Shown: positions 18,952 to 28,298 of the stretch, piece after piece
How positions within the stretch are numbered: position 1 is the first letter of the stretch
Layout: every line of letters starts with the position of its first letter
Source of the DNA: Streptomyces nitrosporeus
GTDB taxonomy: Bacteria; Actinomycetota; Actinomycetes; Streptomycetales; Streptomycetaceae
DNA length: 64,000 bases
Assembly (NCBI RefSeq): GCF_008704555.1
Contig: NZ_CP023702.1
Location: forward strand, 6,486,001 to 6,550,000
Direction: 5' to 3'
Notes under the pieces: model-generated
The model's database searches: none
What the model saw: only the letters and a program-made list of their open reading frames with translations
What the model was told of the DNA's origin: nothing
Translations under genes and position numbers: made by a program

Positions 18952-20055
18952 ATGTCGCGACTCGGCAATCTCGGCGCCCGGCTCTACCGAGGCGAGGTCG
19001 GCTACGACTTCATCGGCAAGCGCAAGATCTGGTACGGCGTCTCGATCCTGATCACCATCACGGCCATCCTCGGCCTGGCGGTCAGCGGCCTGAACATGGG
19101 CATCGAGTTCAAGGGCGGTGCCGTCTTCACGACCGACACCAAGGCCAAGGTCTCGGTCTCCCAGGCCCACGAGGACGCGGTGGAGGCATCGGGCCACGAG
19201 GCGATCGTCCAGGAGCTCGGCAACGGCGGACTCCGGATCCAGATCACCGAGGTCGACACCGCCAAGGCCGACCAGATCAAGACCCAGCTCTCCGAGGACC
19301 TCGGCATCCCCGAGGAGCAGATCAACGCGGACCTCGTCGGACCCAGCTGGGGCGCGCAGATCGCCAACAAGGCCTGGACCGGCCTCGGCATCTTCATGAT
19401 CCTGGTGGTCGTCTACCTCGCCATCGCCTTCGAGTGGCGCATGGCCGTCGCCGCGCTCATCGCGCTGATCCACGACATCACCATCACGGTCGGTGTCTAC
19501 GCCCTGGTCGGCTTCGAGGTCACCCCGGGCACCGTGATCGGTCTGCTGACCATCCTCGGTTACTCCCTCTACGACACGGTCGTCGTCTTCGACAGCCTGA
19601 AGGAGGGCACCAAGGACATCACCAAGCAGACCCGCTGGACGTACAGCGAGATCGCCAACCGCTCCATCAACAGCACCCTGGTGCGTTCCATCAACACCAC
19701 CGTGGTGGCGCTGCTGCCGGTCGCCGGCCTGCTCTTCATCGGCGGCGGCGTCCTCGGCGCCGGCATGCTGAACGACATCTCGCTGTCGCTCTTCGTCGGT
19801 CTCGCCGCCGGCGCCTACTCCTCGATCTTCATCGCCACCCCGCTGGTCGCCGACCTGAAGGAACGCGACCCGCAGATCAAGGCGCTGAAGAAGCGGATCC
19901 TCGCCAAGCGCGCCGCGGCCGCGGCCAAGGGCGAGAGCGAGGAGGCGGGGCAGGAGCCGTCCTTCGACGGCGCCCCGGACGCACCCGAGGCCGCGGTCGT
20001 CGGCCAGCGCCGTCAGCCCAGGGGCAACGGCCGGACCCCGGGGAACCGCCGATGA
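18952..20055 (+). CDS. secF: Protein translocase subunit SecF
   Basis: A 367-residue partner of SecD with six predicted helices. The motif NMGIEFKGG opens the periplasmic domain, and YSLYDTVVVFDSLKE lies in the RND core. GGAGG (18941-18945) sits inside the end of secD, so translation is coupled. The hydrophilic C-terminal tail (about 310-367) is charged and variable. The stop overlaps the apt start (ATGA). Confidence 0.96.
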   Translation: MSRLGNLGARLYRGEVGYDFIGKRKIWYGVSILITITAILGLAVSGLNMGIEFKGGAVFTTDTKAKVSVSQAHEDAVEASGHEAIVQELGNGGLRIQITEVDTAKADQIKTQLSEDLGIPEEQINADLVGPSWGAQIANKAWTGLGIFMILVVVYLAIAFEWRMAVAALIALIHDITITVGVYALVGFEVTPGTVIGLLTILGYSLYDTVVVFDSLKEGTKDITKQTRWTYSEIANRSINSTLVRSINTTVVALLPVAGLLFIGGGVLGAGMLNDISLSLFVGLAAGAYSSIFIATPLVADLKERDPQIKALKKRILAKRAAAAAKGESEEAGQEPSFDGAPDAPEAAVVGQRRQPRGNGRTPGNRR

Positions 20056-20606
20056 CCGCCATGGCCGCCGCGTCGGTCCGCGAACTGCTGCTCAGCCGGA
20101 TCCGTGACGTACCGGACTATCCGAAGCCGGGCGTGGTGTTCAAGGACATCACCCCGCTGCTCGCGGACCCGGCCGCCTTCACCGCGCTGACCGACTTCTT
20201 CGCGGAGCTGTGCGTGGAGCACGGAGCGACCAAGATCGCCGGCCTCGAGGCCCGCGGTTTCATCCTGGCCGCACCGGTCGCGGTCCGGGCGGGCATAGGG
20301 TTCGTGCCCGTCCGCAAGGCCGGCAAGCTGCCCGGAGCCACCCTCGGCCAGGCGTACGAGCTGGAGTACGGCACCGCCGAGATCGAGATCCACGCCGAGG
20401 ACCTGTCCGCCGACGACCGGGTCATGGTCATCGACGACGTCCTGGCCACCGGCGGCACCGCCGGGGCGTCGCTGGAGCTGATCCGGCGGGCCGGGGCCCA
20501 GGTCGCCGGGGTCGCGGTCCTGATGGAGCTCGGCTTCCTCCCCGGCCGCGCCCGGCTGGAGACCGTTCTGCGGGACGCCCCGCTGGAGGCGCTGATCACC
20601 GTCTGA
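20052..20606 (+). CDS. apt: Adenine phosphoribosyltransferase
   Basis: A 184-residue purine salvage enzyme that makes AMP from adenine and PRPP. The PRPP-binding motif VMVIDDVLATGGT is at 124-136, and LEARGFILAAPVA and VRKAGKLPG are further family signatures. It overlaps secF by four bases (ATGA), so it belongs to the same transcript, and it lies just upstream of relA, a linkage kept in many actinobacteria. A 15-bp hairpin follows. Confidence 0.96.
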   Translation: MTAMAAASVRELLLSRIRDVPDYPKPGVVFKDITPLLADPAAFTALTDFFAELCVEHGATKIAGLEARGFILAAPVAVRAGIGFVPVRKAGKLPGATLGQAYELEYGTAEIEIHAEDLSADDRVMVIDDVLATGGTAGASLELIRRAGAQVAGVAVLMELGFLPGRARLETVLRDAPLEALITV

Positions 20607-20649
20607 CCGCACCGCGCACGACGTACGCGGTCCAGGCTGTCGAGCCGAG

Positions 20650-20685
20650 CCGACGGGCACCCGGGGAACACCGGGTGCCCGTCGG
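20650..20685 (+). terminator. Terminator after apt
   Basis: A perfect 15-bp stem (20650-20664 with 20671-20685) and a GGAACA loop. Confidence 0.8.
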
Positions 20686-20803
20686 GCGTTGTGCGAGCCA
20701 TCGGTGCCCTTCGCCGCCGGAGGAGCCCCGCGGCGGGGACCCGCCGCAGGCACCGGCGGGCACGGGCCGTACGTCCCCGGGCGAGGCCCCGCCGGGCGGT
20801 CGA

Positions 20804-20809
20804 TACCAT
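20804..20809 (+). promoter_or_regulatory. Possible -10 box of relA
   Basis: TACCAT, 40 bases before the relA TTG start. Confidence 0.3.
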
Positions 20810-20848
20810 GGGCTTTCCGGGTAGCCCGGATCCGCACGAGGAGCGCTC

Positions 20849-23464
20849 TTGCCAGACGAGGTCCGTCCAGTCGCCGCCGCGCAGCCCGACAAGCCCGCGG
20901 CGGAATCCGCCACGCCCTCCGAGGAGGCGCGGCCCGCCCCGGCGGCCGGGTCCGGCCCGGCCCGGCCCGCGGACGACCGGGCGGAGCCCGCCCCCGGGAC
21001 CGCGGCACGGGTGGACCCGGCGCGGGGCCCCAAGCCCCCCGCCCCCGACCCCGCGGTGCCCCCGGCCGCCCCCGGCGCCGCCCAGCCGCCGGTACCGGCC
21101 GCCCCCCGGCCGGCCGCGCCCAAGCCGCCGCCCCCGGCCCCCGCGCCGCCCGTGCGCTCCGGCGGCTCCTCCAGCCGGGTGCGGGCCCGCCTCGCCCGGC
21201 TCGGCGTGCAGCGCTCCAGCCCGTACAACCCGGTCCTGGAACCGCTCCTGCGGACCGTGCGCGGCAACGACCCCAAGATCGAGAGCGCCACGCTGCGCCA
21301 GATCGAGAAGGCGTACCAGGTCGCCGAGCGCTGGCACCGCGGCCAGAAGCGCAAGAGCGGCGACCCCTACATCACGCACCCGCTCGCCGTCACCACGATC
21401 CTCGCCGAGCTCGGCATGGACCCGGCGACGCTGATGGCCGGACTGCTCCACGACACGGTCGAGGACACCGAGTACGGCCTGGACACCCTGCGCAAGGACT
21501 TCGGCGACCAGGTCGCCCTGCTGGTCGACGGGGTCACCAAGCTGGACAAGGTGAAGTTCGGCGAGGCCGCGCAGGCCGAGACCGTCCGCAAGATGGTCGT
21601 CGCCATGGCCAAGGACCCCCGGGTCCTGGTCATCAAGCTGGCCGACCGGCTGCACAACATGCGCACCATGCGCTACCTCAAGCGGGAGAAGCAGGAGAAG
21701 AAGGCCCGCGAGACCCTTGAGATCTACGCGCCCCTCGCCCACCGCCTGGGCATGAACACCATCAAGTGGGAACTGGAGGACCTCGCCTTCGCGATCCTCT
21801 ACCCCAAGATGTACGACGAGATCGTCCGCCTCGTCGCCGAACGCGCCCCCAAGCGCGACGAGTACCTCGCCGTGGTGACCGACGAGGTGCAGGCCGACCT
21901 GCGCGCCGCCCGGATCAAGGCGACCGTCACCGGCCGGCCCAAGCACTACTACAGCGTCTACCAGAAGATGATCGTGCGGGGCAGGGACTTCGCCGAGATC
22001 TACGACCTGGTGGGCATCCGCGTCCTCGTCGACACCGTCCGCGACTGCTACGCGGCGCTCGGCACCGTCCACGCCCGGTGGAACCCGGTGCCGGGACGGT
22101 TCAAGGACTACATCGCGATGCCCAAGTTCAACATGTACCAGTCGCTGCACACCACGGTGATCGGCCCCAGCGGCAAGCCCGTCGAACTCCAGATCCGTAC
22201 GTTCGACATGCACCGCCGTGCCGAGTACGGCATCGCCGCCCACTGGAAGTACAAGCAGGAGGCCGTCGCCGGGGCGTCCAAGGTACGAACCGACGTGCCC
22301 AGGAACACCGGCGGAGGCCGGAGCCAGGACACCGTCAACGACATGGCGTGGCTGCGCCAGCTCCTGGACTGGCAGAAGGAGACCGAGGACCCCAGCGAGT
22401 TCCTGGAGTCCCTGCGCTTCGACCTCTCACGCAACGAGGTCTTCGTCTTCACGCCCAAGGGCGACGTCATAGCGCTGCCCGCCGGCGCCACACCCGTCGA
22501 CTTCGCCTACGCCGTCCACACCGAGGTCGGCCACCGGACCATAGGGGCACGGGTCAACGGACGGCTCGTACCACTGGAGTCGACCCTGGACAACGGCGAC
22601 CTGGTGGAGGTCTTCACCTCCAAGGCCGCCGGCGCGGGCCCCTCCCGGGACTGGCTCCAGTTCGTCAAGTCGCCCCGGGCACGCAACAAGATCCGGGCCT
22701 GGTTCTCCAAGGAACGGCGCGACGAGGCGATCGAGCAGGGCAAGGACGCCATCGCGCGGGCCATGCGCAAGCAGAACCTGCCGATCCAGCGGATCCTGAC
22801 CGGCGACTCCCTGGTCACCCTCGCCCACGAGATGCGCTACCCCGACATCTCCTCGCTCTACGCGGCGATCGGCGAGGGCCATGTCGCGGCGGCCGGTGTC
22901 GTCCAGAAGCTGGTCCAGGCACTGGGCGGCGAGGACGCGGCCAACGAGGACCTGGCGGAGAGCTCACCGCCCTCGCACGGCCGCGGCAAGCGCCGCAGCA
23001 AGGCGGACCCGGGCGTGGTCGTCAAGGGCGTGGAGGACGTCTGGGTCAAGCTGGCCCGCTGCTGCACACCGGTCCCCGGCGACCCGATCATCGGCTTCGT
23101 CACCCGGGGCAGCGGGGTGTCGGTGCACCGGGCGGACTGCGTCAACGTGGACTCGCTCTCGCAGCAGCCCGAGCGGATCCTCGACGTCGCGTGGGCGCCC
23201 ACCCAGTCCTCGGTCTTCCTGGTCGCCATCCAGGTCGAGGCGCTGGACCGCTCGCGACTGCTCTCCGACGTCACCCGCGTCCTGTCCGACCAGCACGTCA
23301 ACATCCTCTCGGCGGCCGTCCAGACCTCCCGCGACCGGGTGGCCACCTCGCGCTTCACCTTCGAGATGGGCGACCCGAAGCACCTGGGCCACGTCCTGAA
23401 GGCCGTACGGGGCGTGGAGGGCGTCTACGACGTCTACCGGGTGACCTCGGCCCGACGGCCCTGA
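20849..23464 (+). CDS. relA: Bifunctional (p)ppGpp synthetase/hydrolase, RelA/SpoT family
   Basis: A long-form RSH protein of 871 residues. The TTG at 20849 is preceded by GAGGAG. A disordered Pro/Ala-rich tail (1-110) is followed by the HD hydrolase domain with H177 and H201-D202 (HDTVEDT), the synthetase domain with GRPKHYYSVYQKM from 362, a TGS domain (about 530-595), a zinc-finger-like region with RCCTPVPGD, and a C-terminal ACT domain (about 790-865). The hydrolase residues are intact, so both making and breaking of the alarmone are expected. It runs as a single gene between two strong hairpins. Confidence 0.96.
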   Translation: MPDEVRPVAAAQPDKPAAESATPSEEARPAPAAGSGPARPADDRAEPAPGTAARVDPARGPKPPAPDPAVPPAAPGAAQPPVPAAPRPAAPKPPPPAPAPPVRSGGSSSRVRARLARLGVQRSSPYNPVLEPLLRTVRGNDPKIESATLRQIEKAYQVAERWHRGQKRKSGDPYITHPLAVTTILAELGMDPATLMAGLLHDTVEDTEYGLDTLRKDFGDQVALLVDGVTKLDKVKFGEAAQAETVRKMVVAMAKDPRVLVIKLADRLHNMRTMRYLKREKQEKKARETLEIYAPLAHRLGMNTIKWELEDLAFAILYPKMYDEIVRLVAERAPKRDEYLAVVTDEVQADLRAARIKATVTGRPKHYYSVYQKMIVRGRDFAEIYDLVGIRVLVDTVRDCYAALGTVHARWNPVPGRFKDYIAMPKFNMYQSLHTTVIGPSGKPVELQIRTFDMHRRAEYGIAAHWKYKQEAVAGASKVRTDVPRNTGGGRSQDTVNDMAWLRQLLDWQKETEDPSEFLESLRFDLSRNEVFVFTPKGDVIALPAGATPVDFAYAVHTEVGHRTIGARVNGRLVPLESTLDNGDLVEVFTSKAAGAGPSRDWLQFVKSPRARNKIRAWFSKERRDEAIEQGKDAIARAMRKQNLPIQRILTGDSLVTLAHEMRYPDISSLYAAIGEGHVAAAGVVQKLVQALGGEDAANEDLAESSPPSHGRGKRRSKADPGVVVKGVEDVWVKLARCCTPVPGDPIIGFVTRGSGVSVHRADCVNVDSLSQQPERILDVAWAPTQSSVFLVAIQVEALDRSRLLSDVTRVLSDQHVNILSAAVQTSRDRVATSRFTFEMGDPKHLGHVLKAVRGVEGVYDVYRVTSARRP

Positions 23465-23535
23465 CACCGGGGGTCCGAGGGACGGCCCGGCGGGATCGGG
23501 GCCGGACCCGGCCCCGGACGTGGCGGACGACGCGG

Positions 23536-23568
23536 GAGGGCTCCCGCACACCGTGTGCGGGAGCCCTC
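23536..23568. terminator. Bidirectional terminator between relA and DUF349 gene
   Basis: A perfect 15-bp stem (23536-23550 with 23554-23568) with a 3-nt loop, between convergent genes. Confidence 0.8.
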
Positions 23569-23590
23569 CTCTGCCTGCGGCCCGGGTGTT

Positions 23591-24820
23591 TCAGCCGCCG
23601 AACTCCTCCAGGCCCTTCAGCGCCTGGTCCAGCAGGGCCTGACGGCCCTCCAGCTCGCGGGACAGCTTGTCCGCGCGCGCGTTGTTACCCGACGCGCGGG
23701 CCGTGTCGATCTGCCCGCGCAGCTTGTCCACGGCGGCCTGGAGCTGGCCGGTCAGACCCGCCGCGCGGGCCCGCGCCTCCGGGTTGGTCCGGCGCCACTC
23801 GGTCTCCTCGGCCTCCTGGATCGCCCGCTCCACCGCCTGCATCCGGCCCTCGACCTTCGGCCGGGCGTCACGCGGCACATGGCCGACGGCCTCCCAGCGC
23901 TCGTTGAGGGAACGGAACGCGGCCCGGGCCGCCTTCAGGTCCGTCACCGGCACCAGCTTCTCGGCCTCGGCGGCGAGCTCCTCCTTCAGCTTGAGGTTCT
24001 CGCCCTGCTCGGCGTCCCGCTCCGCGAAGACACCGCTGCGGGCCGCGAAGAACACGTCCTGGGCGCCGCGGAAACGGTTCCACAGATCGTCCTCGGCCTC
24101 CCGCTGGGCACGCCCCGCGGCCTTCCACTCCGTCATCAGGTCGCGGTAACGCGCCGCCGTCGCACCCCAGTCGGTCGACCCCGACAGCGACTCGGCCTCG
24201 GCGACCAGCTTCTCCTTGGCCTTGCGGGCCTCCTCGCGCTGGGCGTCCAGCGACGCGAAGTGCGCCTTGCGGCGCTTGGAGAAGGCGGAACGCGCGTGTG
24301 AGAAGCGGTGCCACAGCTCGTCGTCCGACTTGCGGTCCAGACGCGGCAGCCCCTTCCACGTGTCCACCAGCGCCCGCAGACGCTCGCCCGCGGAACGCCA
24401 CTGCTCGCTCTGCGCCAGCTCCTCGGCCTCGGCGACCAGCTTCTCCTTGGCCTCGCGGGCCTCGTCGGCCTGCTTCGCCTTCTGGGCCCTGCGCTCCTCG
24501 CGCCGCGAGTCGACCGACGCGACGAGCGCGTCCAGCCGCTTGCCGAGCGCCGCGAGGTCGCCGACGGCATGGTGCTCGTCGATCTGCCCGCGCAGATGAT
24601 CGATGGCCGTCGCCGCGTCCTTCGCCGACAGGTCGGTGGTCTTCACCCGCCGTTCGAGGAGGCCGATCTCGACCACCAAGCCCTCGTACTTGCGCTCGAA
24701 ATAGGCCAGAGCCTCCTCGGGAGAACCGGCCTGCCACGATCCGACGACCTTCTCGCCGTCGGCTGTACGCACGTACACGGTGCCCGTCTCGTCGACACGG
24801 CCCCACGGGTCGCTGCTCAC
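23591..24820 (-). CDS. DUF349 repeat protein
   Basis: A 409-residue, highly charged, almost wholly helical protein. It starts at GTG 24820 after GGAGGAGG. Several DUF349 repeats are visible, each with a W-x-R/K-F...A-x-F core (for example DLWNRFRGAQDVFFAAR and ELWHRFSHARSAFSKRR), alternating with EAEELA or EAEKLV helices, so it should form an elongated helical bundle. DUF349 has no agreed function. It has its own likely -10 box and is separated from the upstream cyclophilin gene by a hairpin. Confidence 0.88.
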   Translation of the reverse strand: MSSDPWGRVDETGTVYVRTADGEKVVGSWQAGSPEEALAYFERKYEGLVVEIGLLERRVKTTDLSAKDAATAIDHLRGQIDEHHAVGDLAALGKRLDALVASVDSRREERRAQKAKQADEAREAKEKLVAEAEELAQSEQWRSAGERLRALVDTWKGLPRLDRKSDDELWHRFSHARSAFSKRRKAHFASLDAQREEARKAKEKLVAEAESLSGSTDWGATAARYRDLMTEWKAAGRAQREAEDDLWNRFRGAQDVFFAARSGVFAERDAEQGENLKLKEELAAEAEKLVPVTDLKAARAAFRSLNERWEAVGHVPRDARPKVEGRMQAVERAIQEAEETEWRRTNPEARARAAGLTGQLQAAVDKLRGQIDTARASGNNARADKLSRELEGRQALLDQALKGLEEFGG

Positions 24821-24914
24821 AGCGCCTCCTCCACCTGATGCCCGCGAGAGGGTTCGCCCCCCTGGCATCGTCCACAGTTTCCTGGGGCGGGCAGCGCCCG
24901 CCCTGCACCACGCC

Positions 24915-24920
24915 AATCTA
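24915..24920 (-). promoter_or_regulatory. Possible -10 box of the DUF349 gene
   Basis: TAGATT on the minus strand, 94 bases before the GTG, with GGACAG in the -35 region. Confidence 0.35.
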
Positions 24921-24981
24921 GGCGACGCCCCGCCCGCCTGTCCGCACTCAGCGCGGCTGAAATTATCCGGTACCCGCCGGA

Positions 24982-25009
24982 CGGTCCGCCGGCCCCGCCC
25001 GGCGGACCG
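24982..25009 (-). terminator. Terminator after the cyclophilin gene
   Basis: An 11-bp perfect stem (24982-24992 with 24999-25009) and a 6-nt loop, 24 bases past the minus-strand stop. Confidence 0.65.
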
Positions 25010-25033
25010 CCGCGGGGCGGGCGGGAGTCCGGG

Positions 25034-25819
25034 TCAGGACTTCTCGACGGTGGCCTTCTCGACCGTGACCGCCTCCTTCGGCGCGCCGTCGGGAGCACCG
25101 CCCTCGGCACCCGCCTTCGCGATCTTCTCCACGACCTTCAGGCCGGCGGCGTCCATGGTGCCGAACGGCGTGTAGCTGGGCGGGAGCTTGGTGTCCTTGT
25201 AGACCAGGAAGAACTGGCTGCCGCCGGTGCCCGGCTGGCCGGTGTTCGCCATCGCGACCACACCCGCCGGATAGGTCACCGAACCGTCGTCACCGGCCTT
25301 GCCCAGAGCGGTCAGGTTCTCGTCCGGGATCGTGTAGCCCGGCCCGCCCATGCCCGTGCCCTCCGGGTCGCCGCACTGGAGGACGTAGATGCCCTCCGTG
25401 GTCAGGCGGTGGCACTTCGTGTCGTCGAAGTAGCCCTTGTCCGCGAGGTGCTTGAAGGAGTTCGTGGTGTGCGGGGTCTTCGCCGCGTCCATCGCGATCG
25501 CGATGTCGCCCTGGCTGGTCTTCATCGACATCGTGTACGCGGCCTTCTTGTCGATGGCCATCTCCGGTTCCGGCACACTGCTCTCGGACGGGGCCGGGGA
25601 CGGGCTCGCGCTCGCCGCCGCGTCCGCGGTGTCCTTCTTCGTGTCCTCGCCGTCGACCGTGAGGTACGCGCCCACCCCGATGATCGCGACCACGGCCACC
25701 GAGGAGGCGATGATCGCGGTCAGCCGCCGGGACTTCCGGCGCGCTTCCTCCCTGCGCTGCTGCTGCCGCTCGAACTTCTCCCGGGCGAGCTGCCGCCGCC
25801 GCTGATCGTTGCTGACCAC
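25034..25819 (-). CDS. Membrane-anchored cyclophilin-type peptidyl-prolyl isomerase
   Basis: A 261-residue protein from GTG 25819 (AAGGAGA upstream). A basic N-terminus (1-32) and one membrane helix (33-53) are followed by an Ala/Ser/Pro linker (about 65-90). The cyclophilin domain outside the membrane has GPGYTIPDE, AMANTG and GSQFFLVY. The catalytic arginine motif normally FHRxI...FMxQGGD reads CHRLTTEGIYVLQCGD, so the active-site loop is altered but recognisable. It may help fold secreted proteins. Confidence 0.88.
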   Translation of the reverse strand: MVSNDQRRRQLAREKFERQQQRREEARRKSRRLTAIIASSVAVVAIIGVGAYLTVDGEDTKKDTADAAASASPSPAPSESSVPEPEMAIDKKAAYTMSMKTSQGDIAIAMDAAKTPHTTNSFKHLADKGYFDDTKCHRLTTEGIYVLQCGDPEGTGMGGPGYTIPDENLTALGKAGDDGSVTYPAGVVAMANTGQPGTGGSQFFLVYKDTKLPPSYTPFGTMDAAGLKVVEKIAKAGAEGGAPDGAPKEAVTVEKATVEKS

Positions 25820-25903
25820 CGGTTGGTCTCCTTGTACGTCGTGTGATCGGGCCTGAGTTGCCCCGTACGGTATATGGGTTAGCTGTGGAATGAGGAGCGC
25901 CGG

Positions 25904-25909
25904 TAGGCT
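25904..25909 (+). promoter_or_regulatory. -10 box of the hydrolase-hisS operon
   Basis: TAGGCT, 60 bases before the GTG at 25970. Confidence 0.45.
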
Positions 25910-25969
25910 CTGATCTGCCGCATCCCCTTTCCGCGGCCCTCCCTCGTCGGACGAACACTAAGGACGAAC

Positions 25970-26656
25970 GTGCTGATTGCCGGGTTCCCCGCCGGGGCCT
26001 GGGGGACCAACTGTTACCTGGTCGCCCCCGCCGCGGGCGAGGAGTGCGTGATCGTCGACCCCGGCCACCAGGCCGCCCGCGGAGTCGAGGAAGCGATCCG
26101 GAAGCATCGGCTCAAGCCCGTCGCCGTCGTCCTCACCCACGGCCACATCGACCACGTCGCCTCGGTCGTCCCCGTCTGCGGCGCCCACGACGTCCCCGCC
26201 TGGATCCACCCCGAGGACCGCTACATGATGAGCGACCCGGAGAAGGCGCTGGGCCGGTCCATCGGGATGCCGCTCATGGGCGAGCTGACCGTCGGCGAAC
26301 CCGACGACGTCCACGAGCTGGCCGACGGAGCCGTGCTGGAGCTGGCCGGCATGGAGTTCGGCGTCGCGCACGCGCCCGGCCATACCAAGGGGTCGGTGAC
26401 GTTCAGGACGCCCGGGGCCGCGGACGTCCCGCAGATCCTCTTCTCGGGCGACCTGCTCTTCGCCGGCTCCGTCGGACGCACCGACCTGCCCGGCGGCGAC
26501 CACGCCGAGCTGCTCGAGTCGCTGGCCCGCGTGTGCCTGCCGCTCGACGACTCGACCGTGGTGCTGTCCGGCCACGGCCCCCAGACGACCATCGGCCGCG
26601 AGCGCGCCTCCAACCCGTATCTGCACGGACTGGCCGCGCCCCGCCGAGGAATGTGA
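25970..26656 (+). CDS. Metallo-beta-lactamase fold hydrolase (glyoxalase II-like)
   Basis: A 228-residue zinc hydrolase. THGHIDH (56-62) supplies the HxHxDH metal site, GHTKGS the third histidine and SGDLLF the bridging aspartate. The fold covers glyoxalase II and related thioesterases; the true substrate is not known. The GTG at 25970 follows AAGGA. The gene is 14 bases from hisS, so both are probably on one mRNA, a pairing common in actinobacteria. Confidence 0.92.
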   Translation: MLIAGFPAGAWGTNCYLVAPAAGEECVIVDPGHQAARGVEEAIRKHRLKPVAVVLTHGHIDHVASVVPVCGAHDVPAWIHPEDRYMMSDPEKALGRSIGMPLMGELTVGEPDDVHELADGAVLELAGMEFGVAHAPGHTKGSVTFRTPGAADVPQILFSGDLLFAGSVGRTDLPGGDHAELLESLARVCLPLDDSTVVLSGHGPQTTIGRERASNPYLHGLAAPRRGM

Positions 26657-26670
26657 CGAGAGAAAAAACC

Positions 26671-27933
26671 GTGAGCACCTTCCAGGCCCCCAAGGGCACG
26701 TACGACCTGACCCCGCCGGACTCCGCGAAGTTCCTGGCGGTGCGCGAGGCCATCTCCGCGCCCCTGCGCACCTCCGGCTACGGCTACATCGAGACCCCCG
26801 GCTTCGAGGACGTGAACCTCTTCGCCCGCGGTGTCGGGGAGTCCACCGACATCGTGACCAAGGAGATGTACACCCTCACCACCAAGGGCGGCTCCGAACT
26901 CGCGCTGCGCCCCGAGGGCACCGCCTCCGTGCTGCGTGCCGCGCTGGAGGCCAACCTCCACAAGGCCGGCAACCTCCCGGTCAAGCTCTGGTACTCCGGC
27001 TCGTACTACCGCTACGAGCGCCCGCAGAAGGGCCGTTACCGCCACTTCTCGCAGGTCGGCGCCGAGGCCATCGGTGCCGAGGACCCGGTGCTGGACGCCG
27101 AGCTGATCATCCTGGCCGACCAGGCCTACCGTTCGCTCGGCCTCGCGCAGTTCCGCATCCTGCTGAACTCGCTGGGCGACAAGGAGTGCCGCCCGGTCTA
27201 CCGCGAGGCGCTCCAGGGCTTCCTGCGCGACCTCGACCTCGACGAGGACACCCGCCGCCGCATCGAGATCAACCCGCTGCGGGTGCTCGACGACAAGCGG
27301 CCCGAGGTCCAGAAGCAGCTCACCGGCGCCCCGATGCTGCGCGACTACCTCTGCGACGCCTGCAAGGCGTACCACGAGGAGGTCCGCTCGCTGCTCACGG
27401 CGGCCGGTGTGGCCTACGAGGACGACGAGAAGCTGGTCCGGGGCCTCGACTACTACACCCGCACCACCTTCGAGTTCGTCCACGACGGGCTCGGCTCGCA
27501 GTCCGCGGTCGGCGGCGGCGGACGCTACGACGGGCTGTCCGAGATGATCGGCGGTCCCGCGCTGCCCTCCGTCGGCTGGGCGCTCGGCGTGGACCGCACG
27601 GTGCTCGCCCTGGAGGCGGAGGGCATCGAGCTCGACATCCCCGCCCCCACCAGTGTCTACGCGGTACCGCTCGGCGAGGAGGCCCGACGGGTGCTCTTCG
27701 GTCTGGTCACCGAGTTGCGCAAGGCCGGTGTCGCCACCGACTTCGCCTTCGGGGGACGGGGCCTCAAGGGCGCGATGAAGAGTGCCAACCGCTCCGGAGC
27801 CCGTTACACCGTGGTCGCCGGCGAGCGGGACCTCGCCGAAGGCGCCGTCCAGCTCAAGGACATGGAGACGGGGGAGCAGCGGCCGGTCCCCGTAGGCGAC
27901 CTCGTCGCCGTGCTCCGGGCCGCGCTGGCCTGA
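26671..27933 (+). CDS. hisS: Histidine-tRNA ligase
   Basis: A 420-residue class II synthetase. Motif 2 (SGSYYRYERPQKGRYRHFSQ) and the histidine signature LVRGLDYYTRTTFEF are clear, and the C-terminal anticodon-binding domain holds GRGLKGAMKSANRSGA. The GTG at 26671 is preceded by GAGAG and an A6 run, odd for such GC-rich DNA. It is followed by a strong terminator. Confidence 0.97.
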   Translation: MSTFQAPKGTYDLTPPDSAKFLAVREAISAPLRTSGYGYIETPGFEDVNLFARGVGESTDIVTKEMYTLTTKGGSELALRPEGTASVLRAALEANLHKAGNLPVKLWYSGSYYRYERPQKGRYRHFSQVGAEAIGAEDPVLDAELIILADQAYRSLGLAQFRILLNSLGDKECRPVYREALQGFLRDLDLDEDTRRRIEINPLRVLDDKRPEVQKQLTGAPMLRDYLCDACKAYHEEVRSLLTAAGVAYEDDEKLVRGLDYYTRTTFEFVHDGLGSQSAVGGGGRYDGLSEMIGGPALPSVGWALGVDRTVLALEAEGIELDIPAPTSVYAVPLGEEARRVLFGLVTELRKAGVATDFAFGGRGLKGAMKSANRSGARYTVVAGERDLAEGAVQLKDMETGEQRPVPVGDLVAVLRAALA

Positions 27934-27950
27934 CACCGCCCGCCCCGCCC

Positions 27951-27986
27951 GCTGTGCCCGCCCGGTCCCGACCGGGCGGGCACAGC
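27951..27986 (+). terminator. Terminator after hisS
   Basis: A perfect 16-bp stem (27951-27966 with 27971-27986) and a CCCG loop. Confidence 0.85.
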
Positions 27987-28298
27987 GCGTACGGGCCCCT
28001 GCCCGCACCCCACCGTCAACTCCGGGCCTGCTCATTCATCCTGGCGGGCGGATCCGTAGGGAACGCCCCCGGTTCCCCCGGGGTCCTGGCCGTGTCCGGG
28101 ACCGGACCGCCGGCGCGGCGGCGGCGGCCCCGACGGCGCCGGTCACCCGCGGGGAGCCGCCCCCCCGCGGGACCACTCGGCGGCCGCCCGGCCCCGGGAC
28201 CTTCGGGGCACACCTTTACCCCGATCGGACAGATGTCCGGAGCTCTCGTGCGGCACAATGACCGTGCCCGGCTGGTTACTCAGTGATGGAACGGCGAT
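27987..28298. other. 312-bp gap upstream of the VKOR gene
   Basis: GC-rich non-coding DNA, more AT-containing after 28210. The promoter of the VKOR gene should be there (CACAAT near 28254 is a weak -10 candidate). I see no structured RNA or repeat. Confidence 0.4.
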